A DNA stretch of 64,000 bases from Pseudomonas sp. R-28-1W-6 (GTDB lineage Bacteria > Pseudomonadota > Gammaproteobacteria > Pseudomonadales > Pseudomonadaceae). The translations under genes and the position numbers were made by a program. This document shows, in pieces, positions 1 through 7,927 of this stretch. Position 1 is the stretch's first letter. Every line of letters begins with the position of its first letter. Where the stretch lies: the NCBI RefSeq assembly GCF_009799925.1, contig NZ_WELK01000006.1, forward strand, positions 1 to 64,000, read 5' to 3'. The notes below the pieces were generated by a model. It saw only the letters and a program-made list of their open reading frames with translations. It had not been told where the DNA came from and searched no databases.

Positions 1-91
1 CCCGGAGCAGCGCACTGGGCCCGGCTCTGCTCGGCCAAAAATCCGGATTTAATTCTATGGTCGCCACTCAATCCTGGGCCCGGAGGCTCCA

Positions 92-988
92 GTGCATTTG
101 TCTGGTCGTGGTGTGGCGTTGTCGGTGGCGGCGTCGGTGCTGTTCGTGCTGATTCCGGGCTACGTGCGCGAGCTGGCGCCGCTGGATGGGCTGCAGGTGT
201 TCGCCCAGCGCATTCTCTGGTCGATTCCCGCGGTCCTGCTGCTGGTCGCCCTGGCGCGCCAGTGGGCGGTGCTGGGGGCGGCGCTGCTGCGCCTGCGGCG
301 CGAGCCGCTGCTGCTGCCGGCGCTGTTGCTGGCGGCGGCGCTGATGGGCGTGCAGTGGCTGCTGTTCGTCTGGGCGCCGCTGGCCGGGCGCATGCTCGAA
401 GTCTCGCTCGGCTACTTCCTCCTGCCGCTGGCCATGGTCCTGGTCGGCCGGCTGTTCTACGGCGAGCGCCTGCGCCCGCTGCAGCGTCTGGCCGTGGCCT
501 GTGCGCTGCTCGGCGTGGTCCACGAGCTGTGGCTGACCCAGGCGTTTTCCTGGGTGACCCTGGTCGCCGCCCTGGGCTATCCGCCGTACTTCATGCTGCG
601 CCGCTGGATGCGCCTGGATGCACTGTCCGGCTTTGTCCTGGAGATGCTGGTGCTGGCGCCGTTGGCGATCTGGCTGATCCATGCCCATGGCCCGCTCGGC
701 GTGTTCGGCCAGGCGCCGCAGCTGTGGTGGCTGCTGCCGGGGCTGGGCCTGCTCAGTGCCCTGGCCTTCGGCGCGATGATGGCGGCCAGCCGCCTGCTGC
801 CGCTGGGGTTGTTCGGCATTCTCAGCTACGTCGAGCCGGTGCTGCTGTTCGCCCTGGCGGTGCTGTTTCTCGGCGAGACCTTCGATCCCCGGCAGCTGTG
901 GACCTACGCGCCGATCTGGCTGGCGGTGCTGTTGACCGGCTGGGACAGTGCACGCCTGCTGCGCAGGCAGGCGCGCCAGGGCTTCTGA
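92..988 (+). CDS. rarD: EamA-family permease RarD
   Basis: Inner-membrane permease of the drug/metabolite transporter superfamily, RarD branch; the substrate is not established for the family. The 298-residue product is almost entirely hydrophobic, with about ten membrane segments in two EamA repeats, and opens with the RarD-type start GVALSV followed by PLDGLQVFAQRI. The start is a GTG at 92 with a GGAG five bases upstream. It stands alone: the next gene converges on it. Length matches the usual ~295 residues. The RarD assignment is from the N-terminal signature and length; function is not shown. Confidence 0.85.
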   Translation: MHLSGRGVALSVAASVLFVLIPGYVRELAPLDGLQVFAQRILWSIPAVLLLVALARQWAVLGAALLRLRREPLLLPALLLAAALMGVQWLLFVWAPLAGRMLEVSLGYFLLPLAMVLVGRLFYGERLRPLQRLAVACALLGVVHELWLTQAFSWVTLVAALGYPPYFMLRRWMRLDALSGFVLEMLVLAPLAIWLIHAHGPLGVFGQAPQLWWLLPGLGLLSALAFGAMMAASRLLPLGLFGILSYVEPVLLFALAVLFLGETFDPRQLWTYAPIWLAVLLTGWDSARLLRRQARQGF

Positions 989-1046
989 GCGGCTATTGCA
1001 GGAGTGGTGGCGAGCGCCGCTGGACAAGCGGCGCGGTTCCCGCGAC

Positions 1047-1454
1047 TCAGTCCAGCACGTTCTGCAGCACTTCGTAGATCAGGCCGGTGGCGATGGCGAC
1101 CAGCACCACATCGGTGCCGGCCTGCTGCCATTCGTAGCCGTCGTAGTGCGGCAGCTGGCTCTGCAGGCGGCTGTCGAAGCGCTTGGCGATCCCCGGTGGC
1201 AGCGGCTTGCCGCGCGCCAGGTTCTTGCGGATGCCCGGCGGCAGGGCCTGGGTCGGGCCGATCAGCTCGCGGTTGTTGCCGAGGGTGATGCGCACCTGGC
1301 CGATATCGATGCTCGGTCCGTGCAGGTCGACCTGCACTTCGTCATTGCCGCCGCCGTGCTTGTCCTGCTTGTCGTTTTTGGGGGCGGCCAGTGCGCTGTT
1401 CAGGCCGATGGCCAGGGCCAGGCCGGTGACTGCGAAAAGCAAGGAACGGGACAT
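1047..1454 (-). CDS. CigR-like small secreted/membrane protein
   Basis: 135-residue protein with an N-terminal signal peptide (MSRSLLFAVTGLALAIG, then ALA|AP), a charged KNDKQDKHGGG spacer, a repeated LPPGI(R/A)K motif (LPPGIRKNLARG and LPPGIAKRF), and a C-terminal hydrophobic stretch (DVVLVAIATGLIYEVLQNVL). This layout matches the family annotated as anti-virulence regulator CigR, named from Salmonella. I chose the ATG at 1454 because it starts the signal peptide and has a GGAG eight bases upstream; the frame is open further up but without such signals. No operon partner. The role in Pseudomonas is unknown. Confidence 0.75.
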   Translation of the reverse strand: MSRSLLFAVTGLALAIGLNSALAAPKNDKQDKHGGGNDEVQVDLHGPSIDIGQVRITLGNNRELIGPTQALPPGIRKNLARGKPLPPGIAKRFDSRLQSQLPHYDGYEWQQAGTDVVLVAIATGLIYEVLQNVLD

Positions 1455-1593
1455 GGAATTACTCCGCAAAGAAGCAGGGGCGAGTGGTGGCGCGCAGAGG
1501 CTGCGCCCCTGCAGTGTGGCTGAAAACCCGCTGCGCTGCGACGCCGGCGATAACGGCTTTTGGCGCTGGTTCACGAACGGGCTGCCGGCCTGC

Positions 1594-2247
1594 TCAGGCG
1601 GCCACGCGAGCCCGCCCTGCCAGCAGGCGCAGGATGGCGTTGAGCAGCAGGCCGTAGAGCGGCACGAACAGCATCAGGCTGACGGCCAGCTTGACGCCAT
1701 AGTCCACCGTGGCGATTTCCACCCAGTGCTCGGCCATGAAGGCGTTGCTGCTGCGCCAGAACGCCACGGAGAAGAAGGCGAAGGTATCCAGCAGGTTGCC
1801 GACCATGGTGGACAGGGTGGGGGCGATCCACCACTGCGGCAGGCGGCGCAGGCGGTCGAACACCTGGATGTCGAGCACCTGGCCGAGCACATAGGCGAGG
1901 AAGCTGGCCACGGAAATGCGCAGGACGAACTCGTTGAACTGGCCCAGTGCTGCCAGGCCATGGAAGGCGCCTTCCTGGAACAGCACCGAGACCACATACG
2001 AAGCCAGCAGCGCCGGCAGCATGACCCGGGCGATCACCTGGCGCGCCGGGCCCTTGCCGAGCAGGCGCACGGTCAGGTCGGTGGCCAGGAAGATGAACGG
2101 GAAGCTGAAGGCGCCCCAGGTGGTGTGCCAGCCCAGCAGGGTGATCGGCAGCTGCACCAGGTAGTTGCTGGCGATGATGATGAGGATGTGGAAGGCGATC
2201 AGCACCGCCAGCGCGGAGCGCCGACGCTGCTCGGGAAGCAGGGACAT
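1594..2247 (-). CDS. yhhQ: queuosine precursor transporter YhhQ
   Basis: Inner-membrane transporter of the VUT/YhhQ family (COG1738), which imports the queuosine precursors preQ0/preQ1. 217 residues with six or so membrane helices; family-typical stretches include FSFPFIFLATDL near residue 42 and the C-terminal third with STMVGNLLDTFAFFSVAFW. The ATG at 2247 is chosen over an in-frame ATG at 2286 because the upper one lies inside the putative riboswitch stem, and the AAGG eight bases before 2247 is a fitting ribosome binding site. Regulation: a preQ1-I-like aptamer directly upstream would hide that AAGG when the metabolite is bound. Confidence 0.9.
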   Translation of the reverse strand: MSLLPEQRRRSALAVLIAFHILIIIASNYLVQLPITLLGWHTTWGAFSFPFIFLATDLTVRLLGKGPARQVIARVMLPALLASYVVSVLFQEGAFHGLAALGQFNEFVLRISVASFLAYVLGQVLDIQVFDRLRRLPQWWIAPTLSTMVGNLLDTFAFFSVAFWRSSNAFMAEHWVEIATVDYGVKLAVSLMLFVPLYGLLLNAILRLLAGRARVAA

Positions 2248-2255
2248 GGGGCAGA

Positions 2256-2287
2256 CCTTTTTAGTCAATGGGGTTAGGGAACCCATG
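2256..2287 (-). promoter_or_regulatory. putative preQ1-I riboswitch before yhhQ
   Basis: Read on the minus strand: ATGGG (2286-2282) pairs with CCCAT (2272-2268) as P1; the loop begins with the conserved UUC (2281-2279); CCU (2278-2276) can pair with AGG (2258-2256) as the H-type pseudoknot P2; a C sits just before the P1 3' strand (2273), where preQ1-I aptamers bind ligand; and L3 is A-rich (ACUAAAA). The P2 3' strand is itself the Shine-Dalgarno of yhhQ, eight bases from its ATG. This is the architecture of a translational preQ1-I switch. Seen by eye, not by covariance model. Confidence 0.7.
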
Positions 2288-2493
2288 CCCGCCGGGATTG
2301 GCAGGCGGCGCGCATTCTATCCGCTTGTTCAGCTTTGTACAAAAAACAGACAGTCTCCGGCGTGGCCTGGCCTACCGGCAAACTGCCGTTCGGCCGGTGC
2401 TGGGTGGCTTTTTGCATAACAGAGGCGGTCATTTACCCTGACAACCGGTAATCTATGCGGCTGTTTTGCTGATTTTTTGTCGAGGTATGCCCC

Positions 2494-3831
2494 GTGTTCG
2501 CCCAATTCGCCCTGCATGAACGCCTGCTCAAGGCCGTCGCCGAGCTCAACTTCACCGAGCCGACGCCGGTACAGCAAGCGGCGATTCCGCCGGCACTGGA
2601 AGGACGCGACCTGCGGGTGACGGCGCAGACCGGCAGCGGCAAGACCGCGGCCTTCGTCCTGCCGCTGCTCAACCGCCTGATGGGCGATGCCCTGCCGCGG
2701 GTGACCATCCGTGCGCTGATCCTGCTGCCGACCCGCGAACTGGCGCAGCAGACGCTCAAGGAAGTCGAGCGCTTCTCCCAGTTCACCTTCATCAAGTCGG
2801 GGATGATCACCGGCGGCGAGGACTTCAAGGTCCAGGCCGCCATGCTGCGCAAGGTGCCGGACATCCTCATCGGCACCCCGGGGCGCCTGCTCGAGCACCT
2901 CAACGCCGGCACCCTCAAGCTCAACGACGTGGAAGTGCTGATCCTCGACGAAGCCGACCGCATGCTCGACATGGGCTTCGCCGAAGACGTGCAGCGCCTG
3001 GCCAAGGAGTGCGCGAACCGCCAGCAGACCATGCTGTTCTCCGCCACCAGTGGCGGCAATGGCCTGCGCGAGATGGTCGCCAGCGTGCTGCGCGAGCCGG
3101 TGCACCTCAAGCTCAACAGCGTCAGCGAGCTGAACGAGGGCACCCGCCAGCAGATCATCACCGCCGACCACAACTACCACAAGGAACAGCTGGTCGAGTG
3201 GCTGCTGGCCAACGAGACCTACCAGAAGGCGATCATCTTCACCAACACCCGGGTCCAGGCCGATCGCCTGTGGGGCAAGCTGGTGGCGGCCGAGCACAAG
3301 GTGTTCGTCCTGCACGGCGAGAAGGACCAGAAGGACCGCAAGCTGGCCATCGACCGCATCAAGCAGGGCGGCGCCAAGGTGCTGGTCGCCACCGACGTGG
3401 CCGCCCGTGGCCTGGATGTCGACGGCATGGACCTGGTGATCAACTTCGACATGCCGCGCTCCGGCGACGACTACGTGCACCGCATCGGCCGCACCGGGCG
3501 TGCCGGTGGCGAGGGCCTGGCCATCTCGCTGATCACCCACAGCGACTGGAGCCTGATGTCGAGCATCGAGCGCTACCTCAAGCAGCGGTTCGAGCGGCGC
3601 AACATCAAGGAGCTGAAGGGCATCTACCAGGGGCCGAAGAACCTCAAGGCCTCCGGCAAGCCTGTCGGGCCGAAGAAGAAAAAGGTCGACAAGAAGGACG
3701 CCAAGAAGACCGGCGCCAAGGCCGCCGCACCGAAGCGCAAGCCGACTGCGCGACCGAACAACGCACCGTCGGCGGTGGTCAGCCAGGACGGCCTGGCGCC
3801 GCTCAAGCGCAAGAAGCCGGCGGCGGAGTGA
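2494..3831 (+). CDS. DEAD-box ATP-dependent RNA helicase
   Basis: 445-residue DEAD-box helicase acting on RNA in the cytoplasm (ribosome assembly or mRNA turnover; target not known). Motifs in order: Q motif region FTEPTPVQQAAIP (20-32), Walker A AQTGSGKT (44-51), DEAD (152-155), SAT (183-185), ARGLDVDGMD and HRIGRTGR (from 329). The C-terminus is a ~70-residue basic tail rich in KKKK/KKDAKK, probably for RNA binding. Start is GTG at 2494 with CGAGG eight bases upstream. Monocistronic, closed by a strong terminator. Resembles the SrmB/RhlE-type helicases of Pseudomonas; exact subfamily not certain. Confidence 0.92.
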   Translation: MFAQFALHERLLKAVAELNFTEPTPVQQAAIPPALEGRDLRVTAQTGSGKTAAFVLPLLNRLMGDALPRVTIRALILLPTRELAQQTLKEVERFSQFTFIKSGMITGGEDFKVQAAMLRKVPDILIGTPGRLLEHLNAGTLKLNDVEVLILDEADRMLDMGFAEDVQRLAKECANRQQTMLFSATSGGNGLREMVASVLREPVHLKLNSVSELNEGTRQQIITADHNYHKEQLVEWLLANETYQKAIIFTNTRVQADRLWGKLVAAEHKVFVLHGEKDQKDRKLAIDRIKQGGAKVLVATDVAARGLDVDGMDLVINFDMPRSGDDYVHRIGRTGRAGGEGLAISLITHSDWSLMSSIERYLKQRFERRNIKELKGIYQGPKNLKASGKPVGPKKKKVDKKDAKKTGAKAAAPKRKPTARPNNAPSAVVSQDGLAPLKRKKPAAE

Positions 3832-3837
3832 AACCAA

Positions 3838-3867
3838 AGAGGGGGCCCGAAGGCCCCCTCTGTGTTT
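3838..3867. terminator. Rho-independent terminator (likely bidirectional)
   Basis: Perfect 10-bp GC-rich stem (3838-3847 with 3852-3861) around a CGAA tetraloop, followed by GTGTTT. It lies between the convergent helicase and oxidoreductase genes. Confidence 0.85.
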
Positions 3868-3880
3868 CTGCGTGGCGCGA

Positions 3881-4858
3881 TCAGGGCACGATCAGGATCT
3901 TGCCGTCGCGCTCGCCGCTGGCCGCTGCGGCGATGGCCTGCTTGATCTGGCTGATATTGAAGGTGGCGGCGACGCGTGCCTTCAACTTGCCGGCGGCGAT
4001 CAGCTGGGTCAGTTCGCCGAACACCTTGAACTGCTCGGCCGGGGTGGCCTTCTGGAACCACTTGGCCAGCCAGAAGCCGCGCAGGGTCACGTCGCGGAAG
4101 ACGAACGAGGCGGCCGAGACCTGGCACGGCTGGCCGCTCATCAGGCCGTAGTTGACCAGCACGCCGCCCTCGCAGAGGGACGCGGCCAGGTGGTCGGTGG
4201 CCTCGCCGCCGATGGCATCAATGCCCAGGCGCACCGGCGCGCCGCCGGTGGCTTCGCGCACGCGCTTGAACAGGTCGGGGCCGTCGACCAGCACCACGTC
4301 GCCGCCTTCGGCCTGCACCCCGGCAATCGCCGACTCGCGGCGCACCACGTTGATGGTCTTGAAGCCGCGCAGCTTGGCCAGCTGGATCAGGTAGCCGCCG
4401 ACCCCGGAGTTGGCGGCGTTCTGGATCACCCAGTCGCCCGGCTGCAGGTCGACGAACTGGCTGAGCAGCAGGGAGGCGGTCGGCGGGTTGATGGTCATCA
4501 TCGCCAGTTGCTGCGGGTCGGCGTCCGGCAGCGGGATCAGCTTGTCGGCCGGGGCGTGCAGGTGGGTCACCCAGGTGCCGCAACCGACCGGCAGCAGCAC
4601 GGTCTGGCCGACCTTGAGGTGCTTCACCCCATCACCCAGCTGTTCGATCCGGCCGACGCCCTCGTTGCCGCCGATCGCCGGCAGCGGCGGCAGCATGCCG
4701 TATTCGCCGGTGAGGGTGAGCACGTCGGAGGGGTTGATCGGTGCCGCCAGCACCTTGACCAGCGCCTGCCCGGCCGGCAGCGGCGGCAGGGTCAGTTCGA
4801 CCGCTTCGATGACGTCCTGGGGCACCTTGCCGCGGTGCTGGTATTCGGCTTTGAGCAT
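3881..4858 (-). CDS. zinc-type alcohol dehydrogenase-like oxidoreductase (MDR superfamily)
   Basis: 325-residue medium-chain dehydrogenase/reductase. The N-terminal GroES-like domain carries APINPSDVLTLTGEYG (about 41-56); the Rossmann domain carries NAANSGVGGYLIQLAK, a variant of the usual AxxGGVG nucleotide-binding loop. The catalytic-zinc cysteines of true alcohol dehydrogenases are not evident, and the sequence looks closest to MECR/2-enoyl thioester reductase-like NADPH enzymes. Start ATG at 4858 has GGAG nine bases upstream. Convergent with the helicase; no operon. Substrate unknown. Confidence 0.8.
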   Translation of the reverse strand: MLKAEYQHRGKVPQDVIEAVELTLPPLPAGQALVKVLAAPINPSDVLTLTGEYGMLPPLPAIGGNEGVGRIEQLGDGVKHLKVGQTVLLPVGCGTWVTHLHAPADKLIPLPDADPQQLAMMTINPPTASLLLSQFVDLQPGDWVIQNAANSGVGGYLIQLAKLRGFKTINVVRRESAIAGVQAEGGDVVLVDGPDLFKRVREATGGAPVRLGIDAIGGEATDHLAASLCEGGVLVNYGLMSGQPCQVSAASFVFRDVTLRGFWLAKWFQKATPAEQFKVFGELTQLIAAGKLKARVAATFNISQIKQAIAAAASGERDGKILIVP

Positions 4859-5006
4859 GGGGATTCTCCAAGGGGACACAAGGCAGTTAAGACCTCTGAG
4901 TCTAGCCCCTGGCGACCGCCTGCGGATGAATCGCCTGGCATACGTATGGCTGATGGCATGTTGTCGGCCAGGCAGCCTATTCTTGGCCGTGGATCGGGGG
5001 GTGGGC

Positions 5007-5732
5007 ATGCGTTGTTGTGGCTGGCTGGCGGGGTTGATGGTGTTGACGGGCGCTGCGGCGGCCGAGCCGCTGCATATCGGTTTCGGTACGCACAAGCCGC
5101 CCTATGTGTTCGAGGGCGAGGCGCGGGGCCTGGAGTACGACCTGGTGGCGGCCGCGGCGCGGGAGGCCGGTTTTACCCTGCACGCGCATTACGCGCCGAT
5201 GGAGCGCCTGCACCTGGCGCTGCGCCGCGGCGATCTGGACGGTATCGCCACCACCAACCCGCGCAGCGGCATACCGGCGCACTACTCGGCGACCTATATC
5301 CATTACCACAACGCGGCCGTGGCCCTGAGTTCGCGCGGCTACCGGATCAGCAGCATCGACGATCTGGCCGGCTATTCGGTGAGCACCTTCCAGCGCGCGC
5401 GTTACCTGCTCGGCCCGCAGTTCCAGGCCATGGCCGCCGCCAATCCGCGCTACCGCGAGGAGGCGCAGCAGATCAATCGCAACCGCCTGCTGTACAGCGG
5501 GCGGGTCGAGGTGGTGGTGGGCGATCCGCGCATCCTGGCTTACTTCAATCGCGAGGTGGCGGGGCAGGTGGACACCCACCAGGCGCTGACCTGGTACCAG
5601 GTGCTGCCGGCCACGCCCTACAGCGTCGGCTTTCGCCTGGATAAGCAGCGCGCGCGTTTCGACCGCGGCCTGGCGGCGATTCGCGCCAGTGGCGAGTACC
5701 TGCGGATCGAGCAGCGCTACGCCGATTACTGA
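5007..5732 (+). CDS. periplasmic solute-binding protein, family 3-like
   Basis: 241-residue secreted protein: signal peptide MRCCGWLAGLMVLTGAAAA, then a type-2 periplasmic binding fold typical of amino-acid-binding/ transglycosylase-associated family 3 proteins (LHIGFGTHKPPYVFEG...GLEYDLVAAAAREAGF at the N-terminus, and RGDLDGIATTNPR in the first lobe). No permease or ATPase gene is adjacent, so it is probably an orphan sensor-type binding protein, as many are in Pseudomonas. ATG at 5007 chosen as the start of the signal peptide. Ligand cannot be told from sequence. Confidence 0.8.
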   Translation: MRCCGWLAGLMVLTGAAAAEPLHIGFGTHKPPYVFEGEARGLEYDLVAAAAREAGFTLHAHYAPMERLHLALRRGDLDGIATTNPRSGIPAHYSATYIHYHNAAVALSSRGYRISSIDDLAGYSVSTFQRARYLLGPQFQAMAAANPRYREEAQQINRNRLLYSGRVEVVVGDPRILAYFNREVAGQVDTHQALTWYQVLPATPYSVGFRLDKQRARFDRGLAAIRASGEYLRIEQRYADY

Positions 5733-5742
5733 CGACGGGGCC

Positions 5743-5888
5743 TCAGAACCTGTTCAAAGTCTCGCGAGCTAGAGCCAGGCAAGGCGAAATCGGGCGAAGA
5801 AGCGCAGTTTACGAGTTGTAAATGAGCATTCTGAGCCCGATTTCAACGCAGCATGGCCGACGCGCAGCAGACTTTAAACAGGTTCTCA
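5743..5888. repeat. MITE-like hairpin element with terminal inverted repeats
   Basis: A ~146-bp element whose ends are 20-bp inverted repeats (5743-5762 and 5869-5888; 18 of 20 match). Inside, GAAATCGGGC (5786-5795) pairs with GCCCGATTTC (5835-5844), and TTTAC/GTAAA (5808-5822) is centred on the middle of the element, so the whole unit folds as one long imperfect hairpin. No coding capacity. The right terminal repeat begins with TGA on the minus strand and supplies the stop codon of the pseudouridine synthase-like gene. Confidence 0.75.
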
Positions 5889-6608
5889 GAACTTCTCGTT
5901 CGGCCCCAGGTAGCGCCACTGCCCGACCGGCAGCTTGGCCAGGCCGGTGCGGCCGATCCGCAGGCGGCGGATGCCCACGACCTGCAGGCCGACGCTTTCG
6001 CACATGAAGCGGATCTGCCCTGGTTGCACCGCCTTGATGGCGAAGCGCAGGCGGTTCTCGCTCTGCCAGCTGACCTTGCACGGCGCCAGCGTCACGCCCT
6101 TGTAGCTGAGGCCGAAGGCCAGGCGCTTGAGGCCGTTGCCGATCATCTCGCCGCCGACCTCGACCACGTATTCGTGTTCCAGCTGGTCGGCATCGTCCTT
6201 GAGCAGGCGGATCACCGAGCGGTTCTGGCTGAACACCAGCAGGCCGCTGGCATCGGTTTCCAGCGGGGTGAGCATGTCCAGGCGGGTGAAGTGGCGCTGC
6301 AGCGGACGAATGCCGCTGGCATCGTTCTCCATCTGGTTGGCCCGGGTCAGCAGCTGTTGCACCGAGTTGGCGCCCAGGCCGCAGCCCATGCCGGCCGGCT
6401 TGTGCAGGATGAGGGTAACCGGCGGCAGGGTTTCCGCCACGGCCCCCGGCAGCAGGGCGATCTGCTCGTCGCGCACCTTGAACTGCGGCTCTTCCACCAC
6501 GCGGCCGTCGACGGTGACCCAGCCGTTCTCGATATACAGCTCCGCCTCGCGGCGCGAGCAGGGCAGCTGTTGGGTCAGGCGTTTGGACAGACGCTCGGGT
6601 TCGCTCAT
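5886..6608 (-). CDS. RsuA/RluF-type RNA pseudouridine synthase-like protein
   Basis: 240 residues: N-terminal S4 RNA-binding domain (SKRLTQQLPCSRREAELYIENG, VTVDGRVV), then a pseudouridine synthase domain of the RsuA family. The region that should hold the catalytic Asp reads FTRLDMLTPLETDASGLLVFS. It contains an RLD, but gap-free alignment of DASGLL with the usual xTSGLL puts Glu at the catalytic position, so activity is uncertain. Start ATG at 6608 precedes the S4 domain. The stop codon falls in the terminal repeat of the adjacent hairpin element. Probable target is rRNA, by family. Confidence 0.8.
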   Translation of the reverse strand: MSEPERLSKRLTQQLPCSRREAELYIENGWVTVDGRVVEEPQFKVRDEQIALLPGAVAETLPPVTLILHKPAGMGCGLGANSVQQLLTRANQMENDASGIRPLQRHFTRLDMLTPLETDASGLLVFSQNRSVIRLLKDDADQLEHEYVVEVGGEMIGNGLKRLAFGLSYKGVTLAPCKVSWQSENRLRFAIKAVQPGQIRFMCESVGLQVVGIRRLRIGRTGLAKLPVGQWRYLGPNEKF

Positions 6609-6709
6609 GGTGGCTACAGTCACAAAAGGAAATGAACCGTGATTGTAACCGGCCTGGGCCTGCCGCCGGGACTGTGCGACAACAATGCTGCCATTGAGGA
6701 GGAAAACCC

Positions 6710-7855
6710 ATGCTCAAGCACCTGTTGCCTGCGGGCCTGTGCTGCCTGCTGCTGGGCCTGCCGCTGCCGGCCTCGGCGGCACCGGAGAACAGCGAACTGG
6801 GCGAACTGACCCTGGAGGTGCTGGTGGGCGGCCTGGAGCACCCCTGGGGCCTGGCGTTCCTGCCCGATGGCCAGGGCAGCCTGATCAGCGAGCGGCCCGG
6901 ACGCCTGCGCCGGCTGGATGGCCAGGGCCGCCTGTCGGCGCCGCTGCACGGCGTGCCGGCGGTGTTTGCCCAGGGCCAGGGCGGGCTGCTGGATGTGGCG
7001 CTGTCGCCGGATTTTACTCGCGATCGCCTGGTCTACCTGAGCTATGCCGAGGCGGATGCCAGCGGCGAGCGGGCCGGCACGGCGGTCGGCCGCGGCCGGC
7101 TGAGTGACGACGGGCGCAGCCTGGAGGGTTTTACGGTGATCTTCCGTCAGCAGCCCAAGCTGTCCACTGGCATTCACTTCGGCTCGCGCCTGGTGTTCGA
7201 TCGTCAGGGGCTGCTGTTCATCACCCTGGGCGAGAACGGCCAGCGCACCGCGGCCCAGCAGCTGGACAAACTGCAGGGCAAGCTGGTGCGCCTGCATGCC
7301 GATGGCCGCATCCCGGCGGACAACCCCTTCGTCGGCCGGGCCGGGGTGCGCGGCGAAATCTGGTCCTACGGCCATCGCAATGCTCAGGGCGCGGCGCTCA
7401 ATCCCTGGAGCGGCCAGTTGTGGCTGCATGAGCACGGTCCGCGCGGCGGCGATGAAATCAATATTCCCCAGGCCGGCAGGAACTACGGCTGGCCGCTGGC
7501 GACCCACGGCATCGACTACAGCTTCCTGCCGATCCCCGAGGCCGAGGGCGAGCGGCTGGCTGGCACCGAGCCGCCCCACCATGTGTGGGAAAAGTCGCCG
7601 GCGCTCAGTGGCATGGCGTTCTACTCGGCCGAGCGCTTTCCGGCCTGGCGGCACAGCCTGTTCATCGGTGCCCTGGCCGGGCAGGCACTGATCCGCCTGC
7701 AACTGGACGGCGACGAGGTGGCGCACGAGGAACGCCTGCTGGCCGAGCGCGGCTGGCGCATCCGCGATGTGCGCCAGGGGCCCGACGGCTATCTCTACCT
7801 GCTGACCGACGAGGCCGACGGCAAACTGCTGCGCCTGGGGCTGCGACAGCCCTAG
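6710..7855 (+). CDS. PQQ-dependent sugar dehydrogenase, soluble GDH family
   Basis: 381-residue periplasmic beta-propeller of the glucose/sorbosone dehydrogenase family (YliI/Asd-like), which oxidises aldose sugars with PQQ. Signal peptide MLKHLLPAGLCCLLLGLPLPASA. Family motifs: HPWGLAFLPDG (about 44-54), ERPGRLRRLDG, GGLLDVALSPDF, SYGHRNAQGAA, HEHGPRGGDEIN, GRNYGWPLATHG. The catalytic-base His sits in the HF or HE stretches by family analogy. A strong GAGGAGG precedes the ATG. Its TAG stop is the first three bases of a repeat palindrome. Divergent from the pseudouridine synthase. Confidence 0.88.
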   Translation: MLKHLLPAGLCCLLLGLPLPASAAPENSELGELTLEVLVGGLEHPWGLAFLPDGQGSLISERPGRLRRLDGQGRLSAPLHGVPAVFAQGQGGLLDVALSPDFTRDRLVYLSYAEADASGERAGTAVGRGRLSDDGRSLEGFTVIFRQQPKLSTGIHFGSRLVFDRQGLLFITLGENGQRTAAQQLDKLQGKLVRLHADGRIPADNPFVGRAGVRGEIWSYGHRNAQGAALNPWSGQLWLHEHGPRGGDEINIPQAGRNYGWPLATHGIDYSFLPIPEAEGERLAGTEPPHHVWEKSPALSGMAFYSAERFPAWRHSLFIGALAGQALIRLQLDGDEVAHEERLLAERGWRIRDVRQGPDGYLYLLTDEADGKLLRLGLRQP

Positions 7856-7907
7856 GGTGCGCCGTGCGCAGCAGGGTCTGGCTTGTGGTGCGCACGGCGC
7901 ACCCTAC
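7853..7907. repeat. palindromic repeat, TAGGGTGCGC family (copy 1)
   Basis: Perfect 18-bp inverted arms (7853-7870 and 7889-7906) with an 18-base loop. It sits between convergent genes and overlaps the stop codon of the sugar dehydrogenase. Related copies lie at 41074-41139 and 50959-51023. It may also act as a terminator hairpin. Confidence 0.8.
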
Positions 7908-7927
7908 GGGGCGGCGGCGCCTGGCGC

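Noticed and set aside
2245..2286. In-frame upstream ATG for yhhQ at 2286
   Set aside because: It lies within P1 of the putative riboswitch, has no ribosome binding site, and the ATG at 2247 has one.
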